DNA of 64,000 bases, from positions 62,001-126,000 of the forward strand of contig NZ_FOFU01000004.1 in assembly GCF_900111035.1 (NCBI RefSeq). Reading direction: 5' to 3'. A program made the position numbers and the translations under genes. The stretch comes from Treponema bryantii. GTDB taxonomy: Bacteria; Spirochaetota; Spirochaetia; Treponematales; Treponemataceae. Below are positions 1 through 8,793 of this stretch, one piece after another (within the stretch, counting starts at the first letter, position 1; each line of letters begins with the position of its first letter). The notes beneath the pieces are model-generated. The model did not search any database, had not been told where the DNA came from, and saw nothing but the letters and a program-made list of their open reading frames with translations.

Positions 1-374
1 TCCAGAAACTTTGTACTGGAAAGTGCTATACAACGACAGTCTGTTATAGCCTTTACTGTTGCAGTTCGTGGATCATCACTTATCAAAGCTGTTTCCCCAA
101 AGAAAATATTCATATCACTGGAAAGATCTGCAAGGGCAATCTTATCTCCTGCAGGAGTCTTTCTATAAACCTGAACTTTTCCCTGATACAGGATATAGAA
201 CATATCTCCGAACTTTCCTTCTTCAATAATTACATCACCCTTCTGATAGTTTTCAACTGTCATATTATCATATACAGCACGGAGGATTCTGCAATCATTT
301 TCATCATCAATACAAAAATCAGAAAACAACTGAATCTGTACAAGTTTAGGCAAAACGTCTTCAAACTTATCCAT
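1..374 (-). CDS. Cyclic-nucleotide-binding domain protein (3' end outside window)
   Basis: Partial gene; 124 codons are visible and the C-terminus lies beyond base 1. The protein is a cNMP-binding (CAP-ED) domain. The phosphate-binding cassette reads FFGETALISDDPRTATVKA, which keeps the FGE, the AL and the Arg that contacts the cyclic phosphate, so ligand binding is plausible. No DNA-binding domain is visible in this part. It starts 9 bp after the channel gene at 384-1559 and is probably co-transcribed with it. That suggests a separately encoded cyclic-nucleotide sensor for the channel, although a free-standing regulator is equally possible. An adenylate cyclase lies 6 kb away at 7365-8786. 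Confidence 0.85.
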   Translation of the reverse strand, partial: MDKFEDVLPKLVQIQLFSDFCIDDENDCRILRAVYDNMTVENYQKGDVIIEEGKFGDMFYILYQGKVQVYRKTPAGDKIALADLSSDMNIFFGETALISDDPRTATVKAITDCRCIALSSTKFL

Positions 375-383
375 AAAATCCTC

Positions 384-1559
384 CTATCCTCGTACCAGAA
401 TGGCTTTTGTATTTTTCTGAATAACAAAATCTGGCGCAGGTGTAAGAACCGGTTCATTACTCTTGAGAGTCTTAACCTTTTTCAGATTATCAACAATACT
501 CTTGATATCAGGATTCTTCTGAGCCTCTCTAAGTGCATCTTTACGACGCTGATGGAAATTACCTGTATTTAAGAGAAGGCCTACAAGGACACCGCCTTTA
601 TTACCATTCTGCTCAATATGAGCTTCATATTCACCATAGGTCTTTCCAATAAACGAAGCAGGAATATCTTCTATGATTATACCAGTATCAGCATCATCAC
701 TTATAAGGGCACGGATAACGTTACTGTAACCCATTCCGCTTGAAGCAGTTGCAAGAAGACTGTGTTCATAATCCTGTGTAAGGATGATTTCATCACAATG
801 TGCCATTTCAAGATGCTTCTGGAATTTTGCATCGATAAGTTCAGCTGCTACATAAATTCCAGGATTCAGATTTTCCATTGTAAGAACGGCAAGTACTGTA
901 CGGCTGTCTATTTCAAGATCAGAATACGTTTTTGAACGGTCGCAAATTACAAGGGCTCGTTCTGCAGTATCAATTTGTGCACGTTTAAGAACAGCTTCAT
1001 CCGAAAAATCTCCGGAAACATAATTAAGTTCCTTAAATCGAGGCTGTGAACGGATCTGCTCAATCTGCTCTGCTGAATCATTTATCATTACAACCATATC
1101 AGGTGTAATATCCGGATTTGTAGTAAGTACGGTATCCAGAATCTTTTCAAAGCCTGGTCTCCATCCGCAAAGTAAAAAATGTCCTTTCATATTCTTCAAT
1201 TTTTTAAGCCCCTTATTTTTCTTCATCTGCAAATCCATGAAATAGGACGCAAGCTTACCGGTAACAGCACTGAATAACAGCATTCCGAGCACAAGCAGAA
1301 CAAGCGCTGACATTCGGCCTGGAACTGATTTTACACAATAATCAAAATAAGCCGCAAAAACCGCAACTAATGTAAACCATACGGAATCGAACATTGTTTC
1401 TATTCCGCTTTCGGTCTGAGTTTCAGACGCAAAGACAACAATAGTTGCAACGGCAATTATTATAAAGATGAGAAGCCAGATATAAGTAAGAGGATTTTTG
1501 AGTGTATACTTAAGAGCGCGCTTAAAACGCTTAAAACTCCCCTGCTTTTTTTTACTCAT
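384..1559 (-). CDS. Two-TM ion channel with RCK/TrkA-N domain and non-canonical selectivity filter
   Basis: 391 aa. A first membrane helix spans about residues 24-45, a pore loop about 55-78 and a second helix about 82-104, followed by a cytoplasmic Rossmann (RCK/TrkA-N) domain beginning GHFLLCGWRPGFEKIL near 126. This is the architecture of RCK-gated K+ channels. The segment aligning with the K+ filter TVGYGD reads FAAYFD (about 68-73), so the two filter glycines are lost. The protein is therefore probably not K+-selective; CASTOR/POLLUX-type channels also have divergent filters. The start codon sits 6 nt after a TATAAT box, consistent with a leaderless mRNA. The cNMP-binding gene follows in the operon. 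Confidence 0.8.
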   Translation of the reverse strand: MSKKKQGSFKRFKRALKYTLKNPLTYIWLLIFIIIAVATIVVFASETQTESGIETMFDSVWFTLVAVFAAYFDYCVKSVPGRMSALVLLVLGMLLFSAVTGKLASYFMDLQMKKNKGLKKLKNMKGHFLLCGWRPGFEKILDTVLTTNPDITPDMVVMINDSAEQIEQIRSQPRFKELNYVSGDFSDEAVLKRAQIDTAERALVICDRSKTYSDLEIDSRTVLAVLTMENLNPGIYVAAELIDAKFQKHLEMAHCDEIILTQDYEHSLLATASSGMGYSNVIRALISDDADTGIIIEDIPASFIGKTYGEYEAHIEQNGNKGGVLVGLLLNTGNFHQRRKDALREAQKNPDIKSIVDNLKKVKTLKSNEPVLTPAPDFVIQKNTKAILVRG

Positions 1560-1594
1560 TTTGATATTATAGCAAAAAAAGCAGGGGAAGTCAG
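1560..1594 (-). promoter_or_regulatory. Promoter of the channel gene, TATAAT 6 nt before ATG
   Basis: On the minus strand CTGACT (1589-1594), a 17-nt spacer and TATAAT (1566-1571) are followed by 6 nt and the ATG. Transcription would start at or next to the initiation codon, and no Shine-Dalgarno sequence is present. Confidence 0.6.
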
Positions 1595-1616
1595 TAAGAA
1601 CACCGTTTGTACAAGA

Positions 1617-2081
1617 CTATTTGAAACAGACATCTACTTCAAACGGCCCGTATGATGTAACAAACGGAATTGCGATTACAGGGTAGTTTTTAGGCCAGGC
1701 AATCATGTGATTGTGTCCCATTACACAAAATGGAGGCGAAATGTCCATTTTATACTGACTTAGAGCAGTAACTGCATGACCTGAAATAATGTTTGTAAAC
1801 TCACTTACCAGCCCAACGGCCATATCCTCATAATCCTCCGGCTTACATTTTAATCCGGAAAGCTCAAGCATTTTATTTGCAAGAATCTTATGAAGACGGA
1901 AAGCAACGATTCCTTTTATTTCGCCGGTAACTCCCAACAAACCCGATATTTCCCACGGATGGCCTGCATGTATATCCAGAAGATGAGGTTCCTTATTTTG
2001 AGGACCTATATTGAACATATCCTGGAAAGTATTGATTCCCTCTGTGAGAAATGCGTTAATAATTTTTGCGTCCATTCCCAT
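1617..2081 (-). CDS. cheX: CheX-family chemotaxis phosphatase
   Basis: 154-aa protein of the CheX/CheC fold, which dephosphorylates CheY-P. The catalytic E-x-x-N motif is present as SEFTNIISGHA, the central CheX helix. A single such motif and the length (CheX is about 155 aa) favour CheX over CheC. The longest frame starts at 2105, but those first residues are hydrophobic and do not fit the family. I prefer ATG 2081, which lies 7 nt after a CATAAT box; ATG 2075 is the other option. It is not next to other chemotaxis genes. Confidence 0.75.
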   Translation of the reverse strand: MGMDAKIINAFLTEGINTFQDMFNIGPQNKEPHLLDIHAGHPWEISGLLGVTGEIKGIVAFRLHKILANKMLELSGLKCKPEDYEDMAVGLVSEFTNIISGHAVTALSQYKMDISPPFCVMGHNHMIAWPKNYPVIAIPFVTSYGPFEVDVCFK

Positions 2082-2128
2082 ATCGTATATTATGATAAAC
2101 CACAAAATTGGATTTGTAAAACAAAATG

Positions 2129-3292
2129 TTAGAAACTGAATTTACCTTTAATATAGAAACTGCTGTAATCTTTATAAGCTCCGTAAGTTCCGTCTTTTTC
2201 AGGACCTGGAGTAAAAATATAAGCTCCAATTTCAGCATTTATCTGATCAGAAAGGCTATAATTTATCGATGGCTTTATAAAGCTGTCAAAATCATTAAAG
2301 CCTATAAGTCCACTCAAACTTGCTTCCAAGGTTTCATTCAGGAATGTCTTTGAAACACTCAGAGTTGCCCCATGAGTATAGGCATCTGCTCTGTTTATGC
2401 TTTCAGTATCTCCAAAAACATAATCGCAGAAATACTGGGCTGTAAGTGTCCAGCCGGATGGCATCCAGTCTATACCGGCGAGAGCTGAGATTTCATTACG
2501 CTGTTCTGTATCGGTAAAATAGCGTTTTGGAAAGAAAGCTGCTTCTGTACGAATAACAACTTCTCTAACCGGAATTGCCGCATCAAGACCTATCATTGCC
2601 ATTCGTTTGTAATTTCCCGTATAAGTATAATCAAAAACAGGCATATCATCCCAACCATAAAAACCGTAGACAGAGGCATCAAATGCCAGGAAGTAACCGG
2701 AAAGTTTTACACCATATTCTCCATTCCAGATTGCAGTATCGGGCTTTATAATCTGTACAGCACTTGTTGTTGATTCTGGAAGTGCTGCGGGTGTAAAGAA
2801 CGGAATCCAGTAAATATCTGTGGTAAACTGTTCTCCAGAAAACGAAATGCGCAGAGCATCAATTGCAAGTTTTGAATCGTCACTTGCCATTGCTGCAAGA
2901 TTGGACATGTCACCTGGACAAATTACATTTGTGATGTCTACACCATCGGCTTTACCCCAGGCAGTTTTCTGACGGCCAATTCTGATTCCCCAGAAGCTTG
3001 AAGTATAGTCGAACCAGAGCTCATTAAGCGACCAGTCGAGTTCGCCCGTTACAGCATCATACGAAACAGAAGCATCTGCAAGAGCTGAGCTGTTATCGTA
3101 ATAAGCATCAAGTGTACCGGTAAACTCGGTTGTCCCAAGCAGAAACTTACCTGCTGAAGTATCGCCATCTGTCCATGGAACACCAGCTCCCCAGAGAGTC
3201 TGAATCTCTCCGGAGAAATCTACTCCCCCTTCCGCAATGAGAGGAAAATATATCAGTAATAGTAAAATCAATATAAAGCTTTTTATTTTCAT
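2129..3292 (-). CDS. Outer-membrane beta-barrel protein of the MMPL/LolA-like operon
   Basis: 387 aa with an N-terminal signal peptide (MKIKSFILILLLLIYFPLIA) and a C-terminal FSF ending in Phe, the usual terminal residue of BAM-assembled barrels. The body is rich in alternating aromatic strands and resembles DUF1302-type barrels that accompany RND/MMPL exporters. An upstream ATG at 3307 overlaps the stop of the LolA-like gene (TAATG), but ATG 3292 has a GGAGAG ribosome binding site and directly precedes the signal peptide. It is last in the operon 6465 to 2129, so I infer it is the outer-membrane outlet or acceptor. No substrate can be assigned. Confidence 0.7.
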   Translation of the reverse strand: MKIKSFILILLLLIYFPLIAEGGVDFSGEIQTLWGAGVPWTDGDTSAGKFLLGTTEFTGTLDAYYDNSSALADASVSYDAVTGELDWSLNELWFDYTSSFWGIRIGRQKTAWGKADGVDITNVICPGDMSNLAAMASDDSKLAIDALRISFSGEQFTTDIYWIPFFTPAALPESTTSAVQIIKPDTAIWNGEYGVKLSGYFLAFDASVYGFYGWDDMPVFDYTYTGNYKRMAMIGLDAAIPVREVVIRTEAAFFPKRYFTDTEQRNEISALAGIDWMPSGWTLTAQYFCDYVFGDTESINRADAYTHGATLSVSKTFLNETLEASLSGLIGFNDFDSFIKPSINYSLSDQINAEIGAYIFTPGPEKDGTYGAYKDYSSFYIKGKFSF

Positions 3293-3306
3293 AAACTCTC
3301 CAGACA

Positions 3307-4086
3307 TTATCTGATTCGACCTTTTTCCAATGCTGCTACTGTGAATAAAGAATCATCAATATCTTCTGCATCGTAAACAATATTTTTTGATTCGATGAGA
3401 GACCAGGTTCCGCTCTGAACATTTTCCATTTTCATTTTTTGTGCTGTTGTAAAGCCTTTGATGGTTGTAAAGTCTGTGCAGGTGAGAACCCGGTGAAGCT
3501 GATTCTGGCGGTCATAAAACTCACATTTACGGAGAATATAATCTGATTTTCCAATGTAGCTGATATAGCGAGGATCTTTTTCTGTATGAGCCTTGCTTAT
3601 ACATTCAACCTTGTAGCAGATTGTGCCATCAACATCTTCTTCACCAAGAAGATTGTAATCATATTTATTGAGGCTGCGGTCTCCCATATCCTGATAAGTA
3701 AAGTCTGTTCCCATAAAACTTCCTTCACTTTCAGAGCCGCTTGAAGCAATACGACGTGTCTTTTTCATTGCAGGGAGATAAAGCCAGTTATCAGAATCTT
3801 TATTATCATCTTCATAATCAAACATAAGATATCCAGTTCCTGCTACATCTTTTGGAGTTGTAAACACGATAATACTCTTTTCTACTTCTCCATAATCCTT
3901 ACTCTTCATAATAACTTCACGGATTCGGTCTGATCCTTTTTTTGAATGAATTGTAAGGGTCGCAGTTGAAGAGGAAGTTTTAGGTTCCGGCACTTCATCT
4001 GCTTTTTTCATGATATCGTAACCTGTCTCAGCAAAGAGCAGAGTACCCATTGTAATTAACGCTAAAGTAAGAAATTGTTTTTTCAT
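3307..4086 (-). CDS. Periplasmic outer-membrane lipoprotein-sorting (LolA-like) protein
   Basis: 259 aa with a cleavable signal peptide (about residues 1-19, ending LLFAE). The rest matches the LolA-like family (PF17131) typically encoded beside MMPL/RND exporters: the motif NWLYLPAMKKTRRI and the strand-rich region SGSESEGSFMGTDFTYQDM are characteristic. Such proteins are thought to shuttle a hydrophobic substrate across the periplasm. The gene lies 15 bp downstream of the MMPL gene and touches the barrel gene, so the three form one inner-membrane/periplasm/outer-membrane system. Confidence 0.8.
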   Translation of the reverse strand: MKKQFLTLALITMGTLLFAETGYDIMKKADEVPEPKTSSSTATLTIHSKKGSDRIREVIMKSKDYGEVEKSIIVFTTPKDVAGTGYLMFDYEDDNKDSDNWLYLPAMKKTRRIASSGSESEGSFMGTDFTYQDMGDRSLNKYDYNLLGEEDVDGTICYKVECISKAHTEKDPRYISYIGKSDYILRKCEFYDRQNQLHRVLTCTDFTTIKGFTTAQKMKMENVQSGTWSLIESKNIVYDAEDIDDSLFTVAALEKGRIR

Positions 4087-4101
4087 AAATATCTCCTTTT
4101 G

Positions 4102-6465
4102 TTATTTATTTGTTTCATGTCCAAATGGCTTTGTTATAAACAATAAAACCGGTGTGAGTGTATAGTCAGCAATGAGCGCACTGCCCAAGCCGACAATCGA
4201 CAGCCAGCCGATATTTACGAGAACAGTCATTGTACTTGTAAGGAAGATTCCAAACATAGCGCACAGTATGATTGTTGTCATAATCATTGTTTTTCCAATT
4301 TCACGATATGAATTCAAAACTGCCGAGCGGTAGTTTCCCGTAAGTTCAAAATGATATTTAATATGATTTGTAAAGTGAATAGTATCATCTACCGCAATAC
4401 CAAGGATCATCGGCATAATCATTGCAGTAATCATATCAAGATTAACTCCGGCATATCCCATGATTCCACCTATGATTGCAATTGGGGCAACGTTTGGAAT
4501 CATTGCAATAAAGCCTGTTCGAAGCGAAGTAAAGGCAATAATCAAAAGCAGCAGAATTACAATCAGAGAAGTTCCAATTGAACGGATTGACCCGCGAACA
4601 AGTTTACCGTTCATATGAGCATACTGAACAACCTCACCTACTACCCCGGCATTTGACGCATCAGGGAAGAGTTCTGCTACCCATTCTTTTACAGCATCCA
4701 TATTCTGAACAATTTCTTCACCATCATAACCGGCAAGTTCAATATGGAGATAACCAGCCTTAAAATCTTCGCTGACGTAATCATAAAGATCTGAACCACC
4801 GGAAATCTCATAAAGGAACATTTCCTGACTAACAAGATTCTGGTCATCTGGAATTACATACGCGTCGGGATCATCACCATTGAGAGTACGGTTCATTTCC
4901 TTGATTACTTTTGTTACAGAAGAAACACGAGGTTTTCCGTTAGAAACCTTTGTCATACTTAGAGTTCCAACACGTTCTGCAAGTTCGTCCATATTTTTTA
5001 GAACTTCAGGATTCTTAAGAGAATCTTCGTCCTCATACTCAACAAGAACTTCATAACTGTACTGACTTCCCAGCTGACTTCGGGTAATTTCAAGAAGTCG
5101 TTTGATATAAGGAGTTCGCTCGCCCATCATATCTGAGTAATTCATATTTACTTTGATTTTGAACATACCAGGAATTACAGCAAGAAGAACAGCACTTCCT
5201 GCAATTACTGTAATCCACTTTTTATTGAGAATTGACTTTCCCATTGCTTCTACACGAAGGTCAGATTTAGTTGAACCTTCTGTGTCAACAAAGGTTGGAT
5301 CTGGTTCTTTATCTTTTCCAAAGCTGTAGAGACAAGGTAAAAGAATAATTTCAAAAATGAAGACTGCGAGAACGGCAGCAGCAGTAATTCCACCAACCCA
5401 ACGCATAGGTCTGATTCCGGCAGAAAGGAATGAAAGCATTCCTGCCATTGTTGTAATTACCGTAAAGAACAAAGCCCAGCCTGAATCACGAATTCCCATA
5501 ACAATTGATTCTTTTCGCTGACCTGTCTTTCTGAAGTACATCTTAAAACTGTTGATATAGTGAACTGCATAACCAACTGCAAGTGCCATTGATAACAAAA
5601 CTGTTACAAGAAGCATTGTGTTGTTACCTTTGATATTCATCCAGCCGGAAGCCCCCAGAGTTGTACAAAGAGCACCGATTGTAGCAATTGAAGGAACTAC
5701 AACTCCGCGAAGAGAGCGGATAAAGATAATAAGGAAAATCAGCATTACAACAAATCCAAGAGCAATACGACTTACACACTGACTTGTAATCTGTTTTTCT
5801 TCCTCATATTCTGTATATGAAAGACCTGCCGGACGGATTTCCCATTTATCAGACTGATATTTTGGATCATTAAAAATTGCCATTGCGGGTGGAGCAATTT
5901 TTTGCATTGCTTCATCAAGACCTTCTGAATATTGCTCAAGATTTACGATAAGCCAGGTTTCGGTACAATCTTCACTGACAAGGGAGTTTACAAGAGATTC
6001 ACGGCTCATAATAAAAGCTTTCTTTTCCGCAAGTTCTGAAGGATCAGATGGGACACCATCTTCAAACGGACTTTTTACTTCAAAACCGTCTTCCGTACCA
6101 ATTGGAAGCGAAAGTTCCATGAGTGAAGTAATACTTGATGCATATGGAACATTATTTAAAAGCTCATCTCCGAGTTCATCAATCATATTCAAAACTTCCG
6201 GATCAAAAACATCAGTTCCTTTGGTAGTAATATGAGCCATTAGAGAATCTGTTGAACCGAAAATACTTTCAAAGTGATCCTGATTGATTTTTGTAGTTTC
6301 CCAGTCATCAAACCAGTCCTCTTCTCCATTATCAAGTTTGAGACGTGTAAGCCCCAGACTGCATACAACTGTTACAATAATAAGACCGATAATAAATCCC
6401 CATCGGTGCTTTATTTCAAACCTTCCGAATTTTTCAAACCAGTCATTTATTTTAGTGACTTTCAT
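4102..6465 (-). CDS. MMPL/RND-superfamily exporter
   Basis: 787 aa. It has a first membrane helix at about 20-40, a large periplasmic loop, five further helices at about 230-375, then a repeat of this layout (helix near 415, loop, helices to the C-terminus). The GxxxD-type segment ILGIAVDDTIHFTNH is conserved in the second half. This is the MMPL/HpnN-like branch used for lipids, sterols or hydrophobic compounds. It is first in an operon with a LolA-like carrier and an outer-membrane barrel. Five TetR-type operators lie upstream. A clear paralogue is at 44739-47090. Confidence 0.9.
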   Translation of the reverse strand: MKVTKINDWFEKFGRFEIKHRWGFIIGLIIVTVVCSLGLTRLKLDNGEEDWFDDWETTKINQDHFESIFGSTDSLMAHITTKGTDVFDPEVLNMIDELGDELLNNVPYASSITSLMELSLPIGTEDGFEVKSPFEDGVPSDPSELAEKKAFIMSRESLVNSLVSEDCTETWLIVNLEQYSEGLDEAMQKIAPPAMAIFNDPKYQSDKWEIRPAGLSYTEYEEEKQITSQCVSRIALGFVVMLIFLIIFIRSLRGVVVPSIATIGALCTTLGASGWMNIKGNNTMLLVTVLLSMALAVGYAVHYINSFKMYFRKTGQRKESIVMGIRDSGWALFFTVITTMAGMLSFLSAGIRPMRWVGGITAAAVLAVFIFEIILLPCLYSFGKDKEPDPTFVDTEGSTKSDLRVEAMGKSILNKKWITVIAGSAVLLAVIPGMFKIKVNMNYSDMMGERTPYIKRLLEITRSQLGSQYSYEVLVEYEDEDSLKNPEVLKNMDELAERVGTLSMTKVSNGKPRVSSVTKVIKEMNRTLNGDDPDAYVIPDDQNLVSQEMFLYEISGGSDLYDYVSEDFKAGYLHIELAGYDGEEIVQNMDAVKEWVAELFPDASNAGVVGEVVQYAHMNGKLVRGSIRSIGTSLIVILLLLIIAFTSLRTGFIAMIPNVAPIAIIGGIMGYAGVNLDMITAMIMPMILGIAVDDTIHFTNHIKYHFELTGNYRSAVLNSYREIGKTMIMTTIILCAMFGIFLTSTMTVLVNIGWLSIVGLGSALIADYTLTPVLLFITKPFGHETNK

Positions 6466-6484
6466 TTATCTTTCATCTCCTCCG

Positions 6485-6585
6485 GATAACAGTGTTATAA
6501 AAATGATAACATTGTTATCTGATAACAATGTTATCTTAGTGGTAACAGTGTTATCTTGTCAAGCACAAACGATAACATTGTTATC
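6485..6585. promoter_or_regulatory. Array of five TetR-type operators
   Basis: Five copies of the 15-bp palindrome GATAACANTGTTATC lie at 6485-6499 (last base differs), 6505-6519, 6521-6535, 6541-6555 (second base differs) and 6571-6585. Centre spacings are 20, 16, 20 and 30 bp. The array fills the divergent region between the MMPL operon and the TetR gene, so the TetR protein very likely represses one or both promoters from here. Confidence 0.85.
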
Positions 6586-6628
6586 ATTTTTATTGCAAAA
6601 AATATAAATTGCAGATAAAATAAAAAAA

Positions 6629-6651
6629 GTGGTTTCGACAGGCTCAACCAC
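6629..6651. repeat. Small inverted repeat in the tetR leader
   Basis: GTGGTT and AACCAC arms flank TCGACAGGCTC, ending 9 bp before the TetR start. The TTCGACAGGCTCA core is a motif I have seen as dispersed intergenic repeats in other bacteria. It would form a hairpin in the tetR 5' leader. Confidence 0.45.
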
Positions 6652-6660
6652 CGGTGAATT

Positions 6661-7287
6661 ATGGCAGAATCATCAGCTGAAACAAAGAAAAAACTCCTCG
6701 AAAGTGCAAAAAAAGAATTTCTTGAAAAAGGATTTATGGGTGCATCTCTGCGAACTATTGCTGCAAATGCAGGAGTTACCACAGGAGCAATGTACAGACA
6801 TTTTAAGGATAAAGATGCCTTTTTCTGTGCACTTGTGGATGAAGCTATAGCCACATCTACAAAAGCTGTAATGCTTGCAAATTCAGAAAATCACGCAGGA
6901 CTGGACATTCCACATATGAAAGAACATATGGAATTGGAAGAACAATCGGTAATTGAATTCCTGGACTATATGTATGAAAACTTTGATGCTTTTACCCTTC
7001 TCCTTACAAAGTCTGCAGGAAGCACTCATGAACATTTCCAGGAAGAAATCTGTGATATATATACAAAAAACTGTGAAGAAACCTTTGAATGGATGTATAA
7101 AGAAAAATTAGCTACAAAAAAAGTTTCTCCAATGACAATTCATTTTATGGCTTCTACAGTTATAAATGCATACTGCGATATTATCCTTCACAATATGACA
7201 AAAAAAGATGCAGCCGCCTATATAATCGACATAATGGAATTTACACGTTACGGCAGCATGCATCTTATGGGAATTACCACAAACTGA
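6661..7287 (+). CDS. TetR/AcrR-family regulator of the MMPL operon
   Basis: 208 aa. The N-terminal TetR helix-turn-helix occupies about residues 8-55 (LLESAKKEFLEKGFMGASLR, then a recognition helix with TTGAMYRHFKDKDAFF). The C-terminal ligand domain is not recognisable beyond family level. It is transcribed away from the MMPL/LolA-like/barrel operon across the five-operator array, the classic arrangement for a local, ligand-released repressor. GGTGA 5-9 nt upstream is the only ribosome binding site candidate. A second TetR gene (29962-30600) has the same KKEFLEKGF start of domain. Confidence 0.9.
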   Translation: MAESSAETKKKLLESAKKEFLEKGFMGASLRTIAANAGVTTGAMYRHFKDKDAFFCALVDEAIATSTKAVMLANSENHAGLDIPHMKEHMELEEQSVIEFLDYMYENFDAFTLLLTKSAGSTHEHFQEEICDIYTKNCEETFEWMYKEKLATKKVSPMTIHFMASTVINAYCDIILHNMTKKDAAAYIIDIMEFTRYGSMHLMGITTN

Positions 7288-7329
7288 TCTTTGCCGAGTC
7301 GTGTCAGCCTTACACAAAGCATGTTTTAA

Positions 7330-7358
7330 TTGCAAAAGCCAATAACTCAATTTACAAT
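7330..7358 (+). promoter_or_regulatory. Promoter of the adenylate cyclase gene, probably leaderless
   Basis: TTGCAA (7330-7335), 17-nt spacer and TACAAT (7353-7358) are followed by 6 nt and the ATG at 7365. No Shine-Dalgarno sequence is present, so the message probably starts at the initiation codon. Confidence 0.55.
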
Positions 7359-7364
7359 AATATT

Positions 7365-8786
7365 ATGTTTGATTTTTTACGCTCACATCAGCTGGGCATT
7401 ATGTTGTTTATGGAAGGAATCTGTTTAGCAACAGCCTTTCTGACTTTAATTACAAGAAATCTTCCAAAAGCAAAAAAGATTGCAATTTTTCTTCTTGAAT
7501 TAAACAGTGCTCTGATTATGATTTCGAGCAGATTTTATTATATAAATAAAGATGCAACCGGAGATTATGCAGGAATATATCTGCGCATTGCAAAATTTTT
7601 TGATTATTTTTTCAGTTTTTCAATCATCTATGTAATGAACCTTTATATTAAAGATCTCAATAATGAATTTAAAAGTAAAGGATTAAAGGGATGGAAGTAT
7701 AATCATTTAATAATACGACTTAATGACATAATTATGATTACTCTTACTTTAATTCTTATTGTCTCACAATTTACACCTTTCTGTTACTATTTTGATGCTA
7801 ATAATGTTTACCATCGTACAAAGGGGACATTTCTATTTTTGATATTTCTTCCGGCTGCTATTTTTCTTGAAGCAATTTTTGTTATTTCAAATCATAAGAT
7901 ACTTTCAACTGCAGTTCGGATTCCTCTTTTTCTTTTTATTGTAATTCCATTTCTTGCAACTATTCTTCAATTCACTACTTTTGGAATTGCCTTTACTGCA
8001 ATGTCTACTTCTGGAACTTCTGTTTTACTTTATGTTTTTGTCGTACAGGATACAAACAGAGAAATTGAAAGAAGTCATAAACTTGAAGTTGAAATGCTTG
8101 AAAGATACAAAAAGAAACTTGAGGAAACTGTACGTAAAAGAACAGCAGAACTTATGATTGCAAATCAAAAAGCTGAAAATCTGCTTCTAAATATTCTTCC
8201 TGTTGAAATTGCCCGTGAACTCACCGAAAATCCAAATCAGACTATTTCAAAAAAATATCCAAATGCAACTGTACTGTTTACCGATATTGTTGGATTTACA
8301 AAAATGAGCAGTGAAATGACTGCAGAAGAAACTGTTGAAATGCTCAATAATATGACACAAAAATTTGATGAACGTGCTAAAAGAGAAGGAATCGAAAAAA
8401 TTAAAACAATTGGAGATTCTTACATGGCGGCGACAGGCCTTATAGAAGATGCAAATAATGATGGAGCACAACGGCTGATTCATTTTGCACAGGGGCTCCT
8501 GGAAGATGTAAATGAATTCAACGAAACATCAAGTCATAAAGTAAAGATTCGTATAGGAGTAAACACAGGTCCTATTGTTGCAGGTGTAATCGGAAAAACA
8601 AAGTTCATCTATGATGTATGGGGCGACACTGTAAACGTTGCAAGCCGCATGGAAACAAATGGAGAACCAATGCAAATCCATGTAAGTGAGGCGACTTATA
8701 AACTTACAAAAGATTTATTTCCATACGGCAAAGCTGTGAATGTAGAAGTAAAAGGTAAAGGCCTGATGAAAAGTTACTTCTTGTAA
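7365..8786 (+). CDS. Membrane-bound class III adenylate cyclase
   Basis: 473 aa. Residues 1 to about 225 hold six or seven membrane helices, followed by a coiled coil (about 232-278) and a class III cyclase domain (about 290-473). Both metal aspartates are present (LFTDIVGFT and TIGDSYMA). The adenine-selecting Lys/Asp pair (EKIKTIGD and VWGDTVNVASRME) and the transition-state Asn and Arg are also conserved, so it should make cAMP as a homodimer. The membrane part resembles that of the EAL protein at 61571-63535, suggesting a shared sensory module. The likely effectors nearby are the cNMP-binding protein and channel at 1-1559. It is a single-gene unit. Confidence 0.9.
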   Translation: MFDFLRSHQLGIMLFMEGICLATAFLTLITRNLPKAKKIAIFLLELNSALIMISSRFYYINKDATGDYAGIYLRIAKFFDYFFSFSIIYVMNLYIKDLNNEFKSKGLKGWKYNHLIIRLNDIIMITLTLILIVSQFTPFCYYFDANNVYHRTKGTFLFLIFLPAAIFLEAIFVISNHKILSTAVRIPLFLFIVIPFLATILQFTTFGIAFTAMSTSGTSVLLYVFVVQDTNREIERSHKLEVEMLERYKKKLEETVRKRTAELMIANQKAENLLLNILPVEIARELTENPNQTISKKYPNATVLFTDIVGFTKMSSEMTAEETVEMLNNMTQKFDERAKREGIEKIKTIGDSYMAATGLIEDANNDGAQRLIHFAQGLLEDVNEFNETSSHKVKIRIGVNTGPIVAGVIGKTKFIYDVWGDTVNVASRMETNGEPMQIHVSEATYKLTKDLFPYGKAVNVEVKGKGLMKSYFL

Positions 8787-8793
8787 TTGATAT

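Noticed and set aside
6485-6585. Possible CRISPR-like array
   Set aside because: The repeats are only 15 bp, palindromic, unevenly spaced and without unique spacers of constant length; they fit operators.
6531-6854. Minus-strand frame across the TetR operators
   Set aside because: It overlaps the operator array and the TetR gene and has no ribosome binding site.
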